From positions 7,199,730-7,259,729 of the forward strand of contig CAIIXF020000007.1 of NCBI GenBank assembly GCA_903813345.2: a DNA stretch of 60,000 nucleotides, in the 5' to 3' direction. This document shows positions 1-11,343 of this stretch, piece after piece; the stretch's first letter is position 1, and each line of letters opens with the position of its first letter. The DNA is from Owenia fusiformis. Taxonomy: Eukaryota > Annelida > Polychaeta > Sabellida > Oweniidae. The position numbers were made by a program, and so were the translations under genes. The notes beneath the pieces are model-generated. The model saw only the letters and a list, made by a program, of their open reading frames with translations, had not been told where the DNA came from and searched no databases.

Positions 1-1005
1 TCTTATTCTTGTTAAAAGAAATTATTTTCAAAATAACTATATTTATGGGGTATTTGACATTCATTTTTATGCTTTTGCCTGCTGTTAACCAAGTGGTGTA
101 TAAAATTAGAGTGTTACTATACAACATGAAGTTGATCCACTTAAAACCCCAGTTAAGATGGTTTCTGAATAAGATAATTTAGTTCCGTGTTAATTTATAC
201 GTAGAATTGGGATGTGTTGCGGATGGGCCATTTGTGCATTCATTTTGTGATTTATTAAGATAATCTCATTCTGATACTCATAGCATCTCTCTCTGTTGCA
301 TCGCAGATCTCTCCAGAAGGATAGAGATGGAGAGGGCGTGGCTTACCACGATGAGATACCCTGCTTATGACTACAATACACACGCATAGTTGACGGGCAA
401 GAAAAGAAAAGTAGATTAGGATTGTGGACTAGCTACATCCGGGGACCATTTGTGTGAGTATTTACAGAAAGAATTAGAGGGTGCTTAAGATGACAGATAA
501 ATCAAATTCAATCTAAGATAAAATATCTTCAAAACCATTTGATCAAAACGAGGATGGTAGACGACACAACTTATCGAAGACATGGCAATTAATGCAAGAT
601 ACGAATTCGAAGAAGGTGACACTACACCAAGAAAGGTCATCTAACTGGACCACATCTAACTGGATCACAGGGTGACGATCATGTTATGAAAATCACAATT
701 CAAAATTATTGGGTATGGTACTTGACACAAACGCATACATTTCACCTTACCAATCTTGTTTTCCCCATGATGGAATCAAGAATTTTCCATTCATCTTTGG
801 GGATCTCAAATGGATCGACCTCACTCCGTATGATGTCCAAGTCGTTGTATTTACCTTCCTAGAAATTATGAAACAATCCCGTTTTAGTCGTGCATGAAGT
901 ACAGGCGAGATGCCTTACGGTGTGATTTTGTTTGGCAATAAATAAATTATTTTATACCTTTTTTTAAGAAGTGAAGTCAAACGAATGCAAATGGTACCTT
1001 TTTTG
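1..1005. other. No gene recognised; intergenic
   Basis: AT-rich sequence with only short open frames and no recognisable protein similarity. Near its right end, about 960-1000, lies a short stretch (an AAGAAGTGAAGTC-like core) that recurs at about 2935-2970, so at least the end of this interval is repeat-derived. Confidence 0.6.
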
Positions 1006-1064
1006 TCGATAGAGCATTATACTTTAAATCTGAGGATCCAGGGTCCGAATCACTGTTCGAGCTG
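1006..1064 (+). pseudogene. tRNA-Lys(UUU) relic
   Basis: This stretch aligns base by base with the D-arm to 3' end of the three intact tRNA-Lys genes at 1306, 5235 and 6895, but with many substitutions. The anticodon stem and the T-loop (GGTCCGAATC instead of GGTTCGAGTC) are disrupted, and the 5' acceptor half is missing. It is therefore a decayed, 5'-truncated copy and should not be transcribed as a tRNA. Confidence 0.8.
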
Positions 1065-1305
1065 TCAATGTTGACCTCAATTCGAGAGAATTGCCAAGTA
1101 ATTTGTTTATATTTTGGTTACCCTATTATACTATTATTGTGCATCGTGATATGTATAAATAGCCTTTTATCGATTCCTTTTCATTTCTAGAAGGCTGTGA
1201 ATTTGTCCAAGATATGAATTTAGCTATTTGGCTCAGTGAGATCTATCGGAAATTATGGGTGTCAACTATCTTAAGTACATGTTCATGCTTCATGTCATCA
1301 TGAGC

Positions 1306-1378
1306 GCCCGGATAGCTCAGTCGGTAGAGCATCAGACTTTTAATCTGAGGGTCCAGGGTTCGAGTCCCTGTTCGGGCT
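1306..1378 (+). tRNA. tRNA-Lys (anticodon TTT), copy 1
   Basis: Complete cloverleaf: a 7-bp acceptor stem (GCCCGGA with TTCGGGC, one G-U pair), D stem GCTC/GAGC, anticodon stem TCAGA/TCTGA with loop CTTTTAA, variable GGGTC, and T stem CAGGG/CCCTG with loop TTCGAGT. The anticodon TTT reads lysine codons AAA/AAG. Both internal Pol III promoter elements are present (A box TAGCTCAGTCGG, B box GGTTCGAGTCC). There is no intron. The downstream T-run is only four bases (about 1389-1392). Flanking sequence of about 90 bp is shared with copy 2. Confidence 0.97.
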
Positions 1379-1463
1379 AGCAAATAATTTTACCACTTGT
1401 TTCTTTTAGAAAGATCTAGGTACACGTCGCACGAAACTGGGGACAATTAGTATAACATAATAT

Positions 1464-4400
1464 CGCCAAACCATCGCGTAGGTAGGCGTCACCGTACAGC
1501 GTCAAAAAATAGCGGAGTACAGTTTTCTGTACGGTGACGCAAATTAACTGCTTTGAAGCAAAAACTATGACAAGGGTTTAAAAAAAAATTGACTAATACG
1601 ATTTCATGTGAAATAAATACAGCATTCTCTTAGGAATGGTTTTAACTTTCTAATTATGATAAATATTTTACGAGCACTGTTCGGATTTTTTCTGAGTTAA
1701 TCGGCCCACATAATCGACCAGAGTGAAAAAGAGGTTGTTTTTCACATTTTGTTTGGTCATTATTTTCCCTGCCGTCTGAGATTATGAATTATTTTTATGA
1801 GAATATGTATTTGTTGACTACACATTTTAGAATGGGCGAAGATTCAATAAACAACCATTCATTATGTATATTTAAAAAATATCAAATTTGTACGGTGACG
1901 CATCATCTGTACGTTGACGATTCATTATAATTTGTGAGAAGTAATATAAGGAATTCATTTTTATTACTTCAAATCGCATAAGTTTTGGTGTGGAAGTATC
2001 CCTCGTATACATGTTGTCAAAATGACCAGTGAAAGTTACTGCAGTCACTTTTGCATTTAAGATGGCGGACAGGAAGTGTCGATCTCGATATTTTTAGTTT
2101 CCATCGAATTAAACTTCTTTATAGTTGGCGTTATGCTTTGATGAACTAAATGAGACTAGGCTTATATATGAAATGGAAACTCTGGAGTATGATCATTTGT
2201 TCATATACGAGTATAGTGCATGGGCGCTACAATTCAACGATATCTTCAATCGCTAAATGGAAGGTTACTGGAAATGTGTGATACGGTAGGGATCATGAAA
2301 CCAAAAACTCAGTATATTTCACTATGTAAAATCCTATGATTAATACTTGTGATAACATCTTATATTGATGTTTAATTTGTTGTTTAATCCAATATCACAG
2401 AAAGTATCATTCAATATTATAACATCTGATCCGGACTCAAATATCATTAGAGAATGATACCCGATTAAATCAAAATATATTCCAGTTTAACCTGATATAA
2501 TTTAAGTCAGGATCAGATTAAACAGTATTATACGCATATAATTTTCTATTATAACAGGTTTCAAAGTGGTATAATACAAATTATACATATCATTTTTGTA
2601 TAATACAAATTAAACTGGAACATACCGAGACCAAACAGATGATACTGTATTATACGGTTCAGAAATTAATGGCACTTTGTTTTCATAACGTCAGACCTTA
2701 ATTAAACAAGCTAACGTAAATATTTACATAAGCTAATTCTAGAAGTATTTTGAAACTCATGTTTGACCATTTGTCTCAGACTGAAATCCGATATTGTTTT
2801 TTTTTGGCAATCGCACTCCCCCCCCCCCACCCCCCGACTGAAAGTTGGCTACGCCCCTGTACATGGCTAATAGGGGCACTATTACGCTACGTGCAGAGTC
2901 TAGTTATATACTACGAGAAGACGAAACTCTCTTTTAAGAAGTGAAGTCGAACGAATGCAAAGGGTAGGGCACTATAGAAGGGGATCATACAAAAGCACGA
3001 TCTATTTCACAACGCCTTTAATTTTTGCTCTTCAACTGTTGCCCTTTGTGCATTTAAAAAATAAAATATCTTAATCTGATTTGTTCAACCTTCCTTATCG
3101 CTCAGTTCTGCAATATTACGTCCACATGTTATTTAGGCTTACATGCATGTCATTTGCGAAATAGCTGTAAGACATTATGAGAATGAATATGGGAATTTCC
3201 ACGTAATATGTTGTTCACATGATTATATACACATATCTGCATAATAATCGGAGACAGAAGTCAAAATATTGTGCAATAAAGAATCTAACATTTAGTGATA
3301 ACAAAAGCATTAATTGCTATATAGTTCTCTTTGTCTTAGTCTTTGTTTTCATAACTGCGGAAGTCTACCAACATCACCTAGATTACATAAGAGATCATCT
3401 AACAGTCTAAAATTGCTTTTAATCGCAAGTTAAAGTATTCCGACCAAAAGTTGTATACCTGTAATTTGGGGGGGGGTGATGTTACATCACATAACTACAA
3501 CGTTCATATAGAAATAAGCATGTCGTATAAAAGCTAAAATTATAAATACTCATTTCAAAGTCATTCTGTTCATGGAAGCGTCAAGTTATGAAAAACAATG
3601 CTAAACACTAAAATAAACAAATCGACTTGATTACGTTTTAAAACTTCTTGAGAGATGATGGACAAATGTATTTTTCTAACTCATTAGAACGTCTGTCTGA
3701 TTGAAATACTATTTTTTAAATACAAACATAAATGAATAAATCTTGGTCAGAAGTCTGAACATTGTCCAACGAAATAATAAGAATCTACATTTAACATTTA
3801 ATGATTACAAAAGGATTAATTGCTCTATAGTCTTTGTCTTAGTCTTTGTTTTTCTAACGGTGGAAGTGTACCAACATCACCTTGATTACAGAAGATCTAA
3901 CAGTCTAAAATTGCTTTTAATTCCCGGGTTTTAATTACATTGTATGAATAGAGTTTTTTGCCTCTCTTTTCATTTTTAAACCGGTCTCTGTTTCCGTATT
4001 TAACAATTTATTGTGATAAATTATTTCAGTTAGTGTCGAAATCAAAACAATTTTCTACATTATAGTCCCCTCCTCTTGCACTGACTAAATATTAAAATAA
4101 GCCAGTCTGATTGCGAATTTACAAATCCTATAAAAGTAGCTTCAAGCCGCCTTTTAATCAGAGAAAACAATAAGTTAATTCATCTGATTGCGAAAAAACG
4201 AATCAATCTAATTATCTGATCTCCATGCTATTTGAATAGTTGCTATGTTATTATTGTTTTAAAACAAGGGATGTCACAAGTAAATCTCATCTTGCACGTG
4301 TGACTTTTAGGATGAAAGATGCAATATCTTGCATGGGGTAAAGACGGCTATGTAGGCTATCTTTGTTAGTCATATGAGAAAAGCCTGGTCTGTATTTCAA

Positions 4401-5196
4401 ATGATATCAAAGCATTGCGTCAACTTTCAAATAGTTAATTCCATGAAAACTAAAAATATCGAAATTAATACTTCCTGTCCGCCATCTTAAATGCTAAGGT
4501 GACGGCTGTAACCTTCGCTTGATACTTACCAGTGATAATGTAGATCTGACGCTTCTTTACCTCTTTTTCGAACAGTAAGCTTAGAGTTGAATGTGTTTCA
4601 GTATTTAATCCTTGTTATCAGACATAAGAATTGATCTTTTCAATGTTGAATGGGATACAACATTTGAATTTCCACACAAAAACTTATGGAATCTTAAGTT
4701 AATACTGAGGTCATATATTACACTTCATGAAATCTAAGGAATCGTCACCGTACGGCAGATGCGTCACCGTACAGATCTGATCGTTTTTAAATAAATACAC
4801 TGAATGATTATTTGCCGAATATTCATCTGTTCTAAAATGTCTAGATAACAAATACATATTCTCGTAAAAATAATCCATACTCTCAGACGACAGGGAAAAT
4901 AATAACCAAACGAAAAGTGAAAAAACAACATTTTTCTCTCGAGTCGATTGTGTGGACCGATCCAGTCAGAAAAAATCCGAAAAACTTTTATCATAATTAG
5001 AAAGTTAAAACCATTCCTAAGAGAATGCTGTTTTTATTACACTCGAAATCGTATTAATTTTCATCTAATTAATTTTCTTAAAACCCTCATTATAGTTTTT
5101 GCTTCAACTCAGTTAATTTTCGTCACCATACAGAAAACTGTACTACTGTATTTTTTGACGCTGTACGGTGACGCCTGCTTACGCGATGGTTAGGCG
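1464..5196. mobile_element. 3.7 kb foldback (long inverted-repeat) element between two tRNA-Lys genes
   Basis: The two ends are inverted copies of each other. The left arm (about 1464-2170) matches the reverse complement of the right arm (about 4390-5196), including the outer CCATCGCGTA, the segment around AAGATGGCGGACAGGAAGT (left about 2060, right about 4480) and long stretches between. The arms carry a repeated subterminal motif, GTCACCGTACAG, in both orientations (about 1488, 1537, 1891, 1910, 4744, 4763, 5125, 5160). The centre shows no transposase, only a direct repeat (about 3255-3420 and 3742-3915). It is probably a non-autonomous foldback DNA transposon. A clear target duplication was not found; instead a tRNA-Lys-containing segment of about 160 bp lies in direct orientation on both sides. 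Confidence 0.8.
3255..3915. repeat. Direct duplication inside the foldback element
   Basis: A segment of about 165 bp at 3255-3420 recurs at 3742-3915 with moderate divergence. Both copies share the core CAGAAGTC, the TCTTTGTCTTAGTCTTTGTTTT run and the ending CTAACAGTCTAAAATTGCTT. Short similar open frames in the two copies follow from the duplication and are not evidence of a protein. Confidence 0.75.
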
Positions 5197-5234
5197 TGAT
5201 AATGGCGTCAAAAAACCGAAGTGTCATCATGAGC

Positions 5235-5307
5235 GCCCGGATAGCTCAGTCGGTAGAGCATCAGACTTTTAATCTGAGGGTCCAGGGTTCGAGTCCCTGT
5301 TCGGGCT
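5235..5307 (+). tRNA. tRNA-Lys (anticodon TTT), copy 2
   Basis: Identical to copy 1 over the 72-nt cloverleaf, with anticodon TTT in loop CTTTTAA, intact A and B boxes and no intron. The flanks are also near-identical to copy 1 from about 13 bp upstream (GTCATCATGAGC) to about 85 bp downstream. The tRNA therefore moved or was duplicated as part of a block of about 160 bp that now brackets the foldback element. Confidence 0.97.
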
Positions 5308-6894
5308 GTCAAATAATTTTACCAATTGCTTCTTTTTAGAAAGATCTAGGTACACGTCGCACGAAACTGGGGACAATTAGTGTAACATAATGGCCAGGGG
5401 GGGAGATTTCCCAAAGATGCCCTATCATATTAGCACGTTCGAAAACAAATTTTATAAACAGGCCTCAATTTTCCGTTGAAATGGATCTCCAAATGTTCAC
5501 TGTAGTTTTATGAGTATTCTCTACAAGTATGGATCGAGTAACCTCAATAGTATTACCGTAGGTTTGAAATGACGATGTTGAACTGATGTAAACGCCATTC
5601 TCACGATTTAAAATTTAACTCTGCGCATGCGCAGCACTGAGAGAGCATGTGCCCATGATTGTTCACGTGATCGAATCCTGCAATTTGATTGGAGATGATG
5701 CAAGAGATGATGTAATGGGGAATCCCCGAATACGATAGAATATGAAAGAATTATGGGAGCTACTCACTCCTCCTGATAATGGCGTCAAAAAACCGAAACA
5801 AAACAATGGTATAGGGCGCAAACAGCCTTACAACGTCAAAAACGACAAGCGTCACATTTTTTCAAGTTTAGTCAACCTAAAAATAAAATACTTCATCCTT
5901 ATCTAATCATGACAAAATTCACAGTGTAGCAAGATCCATCCTCCGATCACAGGGCTTCAAAATCCAGAATATCTTCTTTCTTTTTACACCCTGCTATAAG
6001 CAGTTAGCATTTCCCCGATTAAGAACTCGCAATCTGATTGGTTGTCGCAACACTGCGACATAAATCATGTATAAGTCATTGCGCATAATGAGATCACGTG
6101 ATTCAGTTTAATCGGGCGCTTCCAAATTGGTTATAGCAGGGGGAAGAAGGAGGTACGGATTCTGGATACCTGCTTAGGAGGATGAGCAAGATCTCGAGGA
6201 CAATATTTCTAAAATGTTTTTGAATTTTGAAAAACGGTCAAGAAATCCACTTGGGGCATTAGTAAAAATTCACGTCACAATTGCTTAACGGCTACAGTTT
6301 AAATTATCTTATACGAACGCTTTCAAATGATATATGAAACACATAGTTAGCTTTTTAAATAAGGCCGAGATTAACGCTCAAATCTGAGATCAGCACGCAT
6401 TTCCCGAATTGTCCCAAGGTCATAATGTCAATTATTTTAAAATTTTCCAAAATGAAGTTTATTTTAGAATAATTGCATTCAAACAATCTTTGAAATGATG
6501 TATTACAGAAGGCTGTTTTTCGATTCGCGGATCTAAAAGTAATTTGTTTATCTCGGGTAAATTCAAACTTGATATATATATTATAAGTATTATTGAGGGT
6601 ACGGCGCTCGAGTCCCTGATCTTTTTTTACCTCTTAAAAAGCAGCTAATTGTCCATAATGTGAACGATTTCTTATGTTTATTTTTGGGGTTTCCTTTTTA
6701 CAATATATCAATAATTAAAAATATATATTTTCAACGCATTCAAACAATCTTTGAAGACTAATTTTCGAGGTCGTGAGTTCGTGAGTTTGTGAGCATATAT
6801 TTTTGCGATTAGGCTCAATAAAGTCTGTAATCAGAGATTATCGGTGGCTATTATGTGAAATAAATATACATGACTTCTAATTAACTGTATGAGC
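5308..6894. other. No gene; small inverted-repeat relic
   Basis: No protein similarity is visible. A compact inverted repeat lies at about 5990-6143: the left end CCTGCTATAAGC and CCCGATTAA are mirrored at the right end by TTAATCGGGCG and TTATAGCAGG, which suggests a small MITE. A 22-bp stretch starting GATAATGGCGTCAAAA occurs at both about 5197 and 5776, bracketing the block that contains tRNA-Lys copy 2. Confidence 0.5.
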
Positions 6895-6967
6895 GCCCGG
6901 ATAGCTCAGTCGGTAGAGCATCAGACTTTTAATCTGAGGGTCCAGGGTTCGAGTCCCTGTTCGGGCT
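6895..6967 (+). tRNA. tRNA-Lys (anticodon TTT), copy 3
   Basis: The same 72-nt cloverleaf as copies 1 and 2, with anticodon TTT, intact A and B boxes and no intron. Only the immediate GAGC upstream is shared with the other two copies; the downstream flank differs. This copy therefore arose by an older or separate event. A T-run (TTTT) follows at about 6970. Confidence 0.97.
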
Positions 6968-7603
6968 ATCGCTTTTACTCTTGAAACGTTTTGCCAGAGT
7001 TTTTGTGTTTTCTTTTTATTGCCAATAAATGAGTTATTTCACACATTTTCATAAAGTAGTTCATTCTACATTCAAACATTCGAACAAACCCTTTTATAAT
7101 TGGATATTGGCATGCACTTATTTCAAATTGTCTCATTTATAGTCTCCACATTTCATCTCTCAATTTATCTTCGTCAAATCGTTTATCTCTTTTGGATGTC
7201 AAACTTCAATTGCATATTTTTATATGACGGTTTTCATTGCGTATTAATCGTAATATGTGACATGAAAATAATTGGTTATAATCCATTTGAGACCATCTTA
7301 GTTAGATTACCTATACTATACTGCACATAAACTGAAAAGGTTAAAGGTACACAACAGATGTTTATTTTTAAGCTTACCACGGCAACAGGTGAGATAACGG
7401 TTATAAGTCTAAAACTAAATAGCAAGCAATGTCAAAAAACAGCTTTGCTAGAAAATTACGATGGAATAACTGGCATTTTTAATTCTTTCGTTTTGTTTGC
7501 TCAATGTTACGTTTCTTGATATGTCATTAAAATGAAAAATGCGTGTTTTCTTGTAAATTCATAAACTTTTAAGAGATCTTAGAAGTGCTGGATTTGTATC
7601 ATG

Positions 7604-8673
7604 TACGAGGGTTGTCCCAGAAGTAATGCACTATAAGCTCTAACTTTCTTAAATATTCTTCAATTCAGCTGAAATTTTGTGTATATAACAATTGAAGTTT
7701 TATCTATTATATCCTGAAGTTTCAGCATCCAACATTAATATTAAGTCTTAATATGGTTACTATAACAACATGGGGGCAGGGGTGGGCGGGGCAGGTACCA
7801 ATTTTTCTAATTATGAAAAGATCTAAAGTGTTATTTTATTAATATTTCTTTCCTTTAAATGGTCAAAATGTTGGGGAAATTGTTAAATTTATTCAGCATG
7901 ATGTTAACCAAGTACGAATAATGACATTTAGCACTGTGATGTCATAATACCACATTCCAATAGTCATGAATTCAAATACAGTCACAGTCAAGAAATCGCA
8001 AAAATGGCTGCAATTCTCACCTGATAACAGAAGGCCTTGCGTTTGGTGGCCTAATTTCATACTTCACTCGAACTCACAGCCACGCAAAACAATGCTACCA
8101 TGAAGAAAGTATATAAGGATTATATACCAGATAGAACTACAATTATGGGGTGGCAGAAGAGATTTAAAAGAGACGATTTGACCCTGTATGACAACTCAAA
8201 ACATGGGAGGCAAAAACTCCACAAGTCACAGTGGAAGAAATTGCCAAGAGTGTTTGACCTGACATGCATCAAAAGTACATAACATGCAAAGGGCAATATT
8301 TTGAGAAAATGTGAAATGGGATACTGTGCAATATACATCCATTAAATCTAGGATGTGCTCATAGTAATTTAGTATCTTAAAATGTATTTTTGAGCATACT
8401 TCTTATAGCTACAACAAATGGTATTTGTTGATTAATTATTTCATATTTTCAATTTTTTATTCTTTTTGACGTGACTGTATAACCTGCCCCGCCCTACCCA
8501 AACTCACCAACTTGATTTTATCATAACATCAATACAGTTTTATCAGTCAACATGAACATTTTTAGAACAATCAAAATGTCTCCAAGGAACATTTACAGAA
8601 AATTTCATGGAAAAATATCAATTATTGATAAAGTTAGAGCATATAGTGCATTACTTCTGGGACAACCCTCGTA
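7604..8673. mobile_element. Mariner/Tc1-type element relic with TA ends
   Basis: The terminal inverted repeats begin TACGAGGGTTGTCCCAGAAG at the left end and are mirrored at the right end (8630-8673). They are near-perfect for about 45 bp and weaker further in, including a shared GGGCGGGGCAGG block. A TA dinucleotide lies at each end, as expected for Tc1/mariner target duplication. Inside is a short transposase-like frame. At 1.07 kb the element is shorter than typical autonomous mariners. Confidence 0.85.
8100..8282 (+). pseudogene. Fragment of a transposase helix-turn-helix region
   Basis: A 60-residue open frame with the pattern RTTIMGWQKRFKRDDLTLYD..KHGRQ. This resembles the N-terminal DNA-binding part of Tc1/mariner/IS630 transposases, in which a W-x-x-R-F core precedes a D-x-x-R-x-GRP-type linker. 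The frame ends in a stop with no DDE catalytic part behind it. It sits inside the TA-flanked inverted-repeat element, which supports a decayed transposase. The assignment rests on a short pattern. Confidence 0.5.
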
Positions 8674-9951
8674 CTTCAGCCAAACAAACCTACTTGTCTT
8701 TATAACCATATTTATCTATGCCTTTGATGTTGGAAGTACCCAAAGATGATTTGATGTAAATAAAAGTGTTGCAACATATCTGGGGTGTGGCAAATGAATC
8801 GCTGCCTTTATCTCAGCCCCTGTTGGCTTTTAATCCATGTATCTAATGCAGGTTACCAGATAGGCCTCCTCCTAAAAGGCAGATCTAGGGCTCCCGGCCG
8901 TATCAACCAAACAACCCCGGTACATCTTTTCTCAAGGAAATGCGTATTGCTCAAATATTCCCTACTAATATTAATCTTGATTAGAAATATTAACGTTAGC
9001 GCCTTTGTCGGGGTGCGTATCGTTGGGACGTAAAATGCATTTTGGATTGGAATGGGAAAACTGGTTAGAATTCATGTTCGTTCAAAATGAAAGAATGTGT
9101 CAAATTCACGCATATGCCTGTGTGTTAACGTCATGTATGCGGTGAATAGTCAAAACTGTGGACCGTTTTAAACTAATCATAACCGAGCATTGAGATAGTG
9201 ATACTAAGATCATCTCCGCACTATCGGTCTTGATAGCGTTCATCGACCGACGGGAGCCGAGTGAACGAAAATGAGCATAGTTGGGAAACACATATTTGCT
9301 ATCTATTATCCATATATTCAGCCCTCCAACAGTTAAGCTTGCAGAACACTGCTAATGTCGGTAGCAGTTACTATTCAAACTCTGTTATCGATAAGAAGAT
9401 AAACTTTCTCATGGTTCTCTGTTTCTGGCGTTCAACAAGATCTACATGATGTTATACGTGAGCAAAATACTTGTAAGGTAAATCATATCTGCATCAGATA
9501 TACCAGACCAATTTTAGGTTTCCTTTCAAGACCATACTTTTATTTTGTTTATATATAGGTGCGGATTTAGGTAGGCCGAGGGATGTGGTTTATTAACATG
9601 GATTCTGTTATGAATGTTTGTATACTCATCCCACCCAGCCCAACTTAAATCGCTTTCCCACACTGAGCCTAATCCGGAGATTTAAATATCAAGTTAGTAG
9701 ATGGATTTACTTCAGTTTTGAATCATAGTAAATTATCCAGTGGAGTATCATACGCCAAGTCAGTGGTTACTGGTTAGGTTGCCCAGACTAATCAGGCCGA
9801 TCCGTTCACCTTTGGATTGGAAGTCATGTAATTTATTAACGTGGTGATAAACAAGATATGCAAAATGTATCACATTCTTAACATTATTTGATGTAGTATT
9901 ACATTACTGTTGATTATTTATTTAATGAGAAAATAATTTCTAAGTATACAC
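8674..9951. other. No gene recognised
   Basis: Open frames of 60-80 residues only, with no recognisable motif, splice structure or repeat. This interval would contain the 3' end of the minus-strand gene at 9952-11208 if that gene has another exon. Confidence 0.45.
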
Positions 9952-11208
9952 TTAATTATTGTATAGATAATTTATGTTTATCTTACTTTTGGAAAATATA
10001 ACCGTATGAGGTTCTCTTACCCTAGATTCAGATGTCGAACGGTACCTCTTCACAGGCATTTTAATAATCTTGTCGTCGGATGTTATGATGATACCAAAGC
10101 CTGCATATTCAGAAAATTTACGAGGTTGGCTTTTGTCAAAATTATCGAAGTAGACCTCCGAATCGTGAAATTTGCCCTTCTTCGCATTTTCCTTGTCTTT
10201 CGTCGATTTCGGCACTTTGACAATTTCATATCTTTTTTGTGATGGCATCTTTGACCTTGAAACTGAGGACACGCTAGATGATCGTTTCTTTGTTGATGAT
10301 GTATGCCTACGAGGGGGTGACACTGATGGTCTGTTGCTATAGCGATTTTTTCTTGGTACGTATTCATATACAACTGGTCTGGGTGATGTACGGTCATAAT
10401 ATGCAGATTTTGAGGGTATATATTCATAGTCATATGCTTCAAATGGTTGGGGCGTTGGCTTATATTTTTTCGACTTTCTTGCTGCTTTATAGTCATATAA
10501 TTCCGTGTCTAGTTCGTTGTCAAGATTTGACAAGTCAGGTTGAAAGATTCCATCAAAGGTATATAACCCTGGTCCAGAAGTTATTTTCCCCCTATTGAAG
10601 TCGGATATAATGTCAGCAGAAGACGGGACGTGTGGAGACTTAACTGGCTCCGGAGATTTGGTCCTATAAGATGCTAAAGACTCTGATGACCTAGAAAACG
10701 AAGTCGAAGACAATGGTGCAGCAAGTGGTCTCTTAGTAGATGTGCCCGACGAACTTGACCTGTGAGGAATTGGGGTTGGGCCGTATTCTGCTGCAATGCT
10801 ATCGTAATAATTCGATCGTCTTCTATAAGAAGGGGTGTGTCCAACTGAAGAATACCTTTGAGAAGACAGTTTATCTGTAGAAGAAGAATAAGCCACAGGT
10901 CCATATGACGATGGCCTCGACGACCGTTTTGCATATTCAGGCCCGTATGGTGTTTTCGAATAAGCTACAATAGCTTCAGAAGAGGGTTTGGCGTACGATA
11001 TTGGAACATAAGAATCCTGGGTGCTTTTCTTAGGTAGCCTATAGATGATATAATCCCTAGTATTGTTCGCTGATCTCTGACTGGACGAGGACCTCGTAGA
11101 TTCAGGTTCCACCGTCGATGCTCTGGTGGCGGCCCGAGACCGAGAGGGCACAGGTGCAGTGATCGCAACATACTCACTCTTGCCAGCCGATTGAGACCAA
11201 ATCGACAT
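9952..11208 (-). CDS. Ser/Arg/Tyr-rich, probably disordered hypothetical protein
   Basis: A 418-residue frame starting at ATG 11208 (MSIWSQSAGK). The frame runs further upstream only to a TTG codon, so this is its first ATG. The composition is strongly biased: serine clusters, RS/SR pairs, many tyrosines (for example YDYEYIPSKSAYYD) and a basic C-terminal third with KSTKDKENAKKGK. There is no signal peptide, membrane segment or folded domain I recognise, so it is probably intrinsically disordered, possibly cytoskeletal or RNA-associated (inference only). An AAAA|GTAAGA donor-like site near 9987 lies close to the end of the frame, so the last residues may be read-through of an intron and a further exon may exist. 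Its length and sustained bias argue against chance. The function is unknown. Confidence 0.7.
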   Translation of the reverse strand: MSIWSQSAGKSEYVAITAPVPSRSRAATRASTVEPESTRSSSSQRSANNTRDYIIYRLPKKSTQDSYVPISYAKPSSEAIVAYSKTPYGPEYAKRSSRPSSYGPVAYSSSTDKLSSQRYSSVGHTPSYRRRSNYYDSIAAEYGPTPIPHRSSSSGTSTKRPLAAPLSSTSFSRSSESLASYRTKSPEPVKSPHVPSSADIISDFNRGKITSGPGLYTFDGIFQPDLSNLDNELDTELYDYKAARKSKKYKPTPQPFEAYDYEYIPSKSAYYDRTSPRPVVYEYVPRKNRYSNRPSVSPPRRHTSSTKKRSSSVSSVSRSKMPSQKRYEIVKVPKSTKDKENAKKGKFHDSEVYFDNFDKSQPRKFSEYAGFGIIITSDDKIIKMPVKRYRSTSESRVREPHTVIFSKSKININYLYNN

Positions 11209-11332
11209 TATGGTAAATCCTTGTAGATCCAAAAATCGGTAACGAAACTACTTGGAATTATTTCTCTCAACAGCGGGCCTTCATACACTAATTCGTAGAA
11301 TATGCCGTTGGTTATTCCATGCACATCTATAT

Positions 11333-11343
11333 TTATATATATT
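11333..11343 (-). promoter_or_regulatory. Possible TATA box of the 9952-11208 gene
   Basis: On the minus strand this reads as a TATATAAAT-type sequence about 125 bp upstream of the ATG at 11208, a plausible TATA-to-start spacing with a short 5' UTR. AT-rich sequence is common in this window, so chance is possible. Confidence 0.3.

Noticed and set aside
3219-3934. Pair of 63-residue hydrophobic frames as a duplicated small gene
   Set aside because: They lie in a direct repeat of a foldback element, differ by indels upstream and have no conserved start context.
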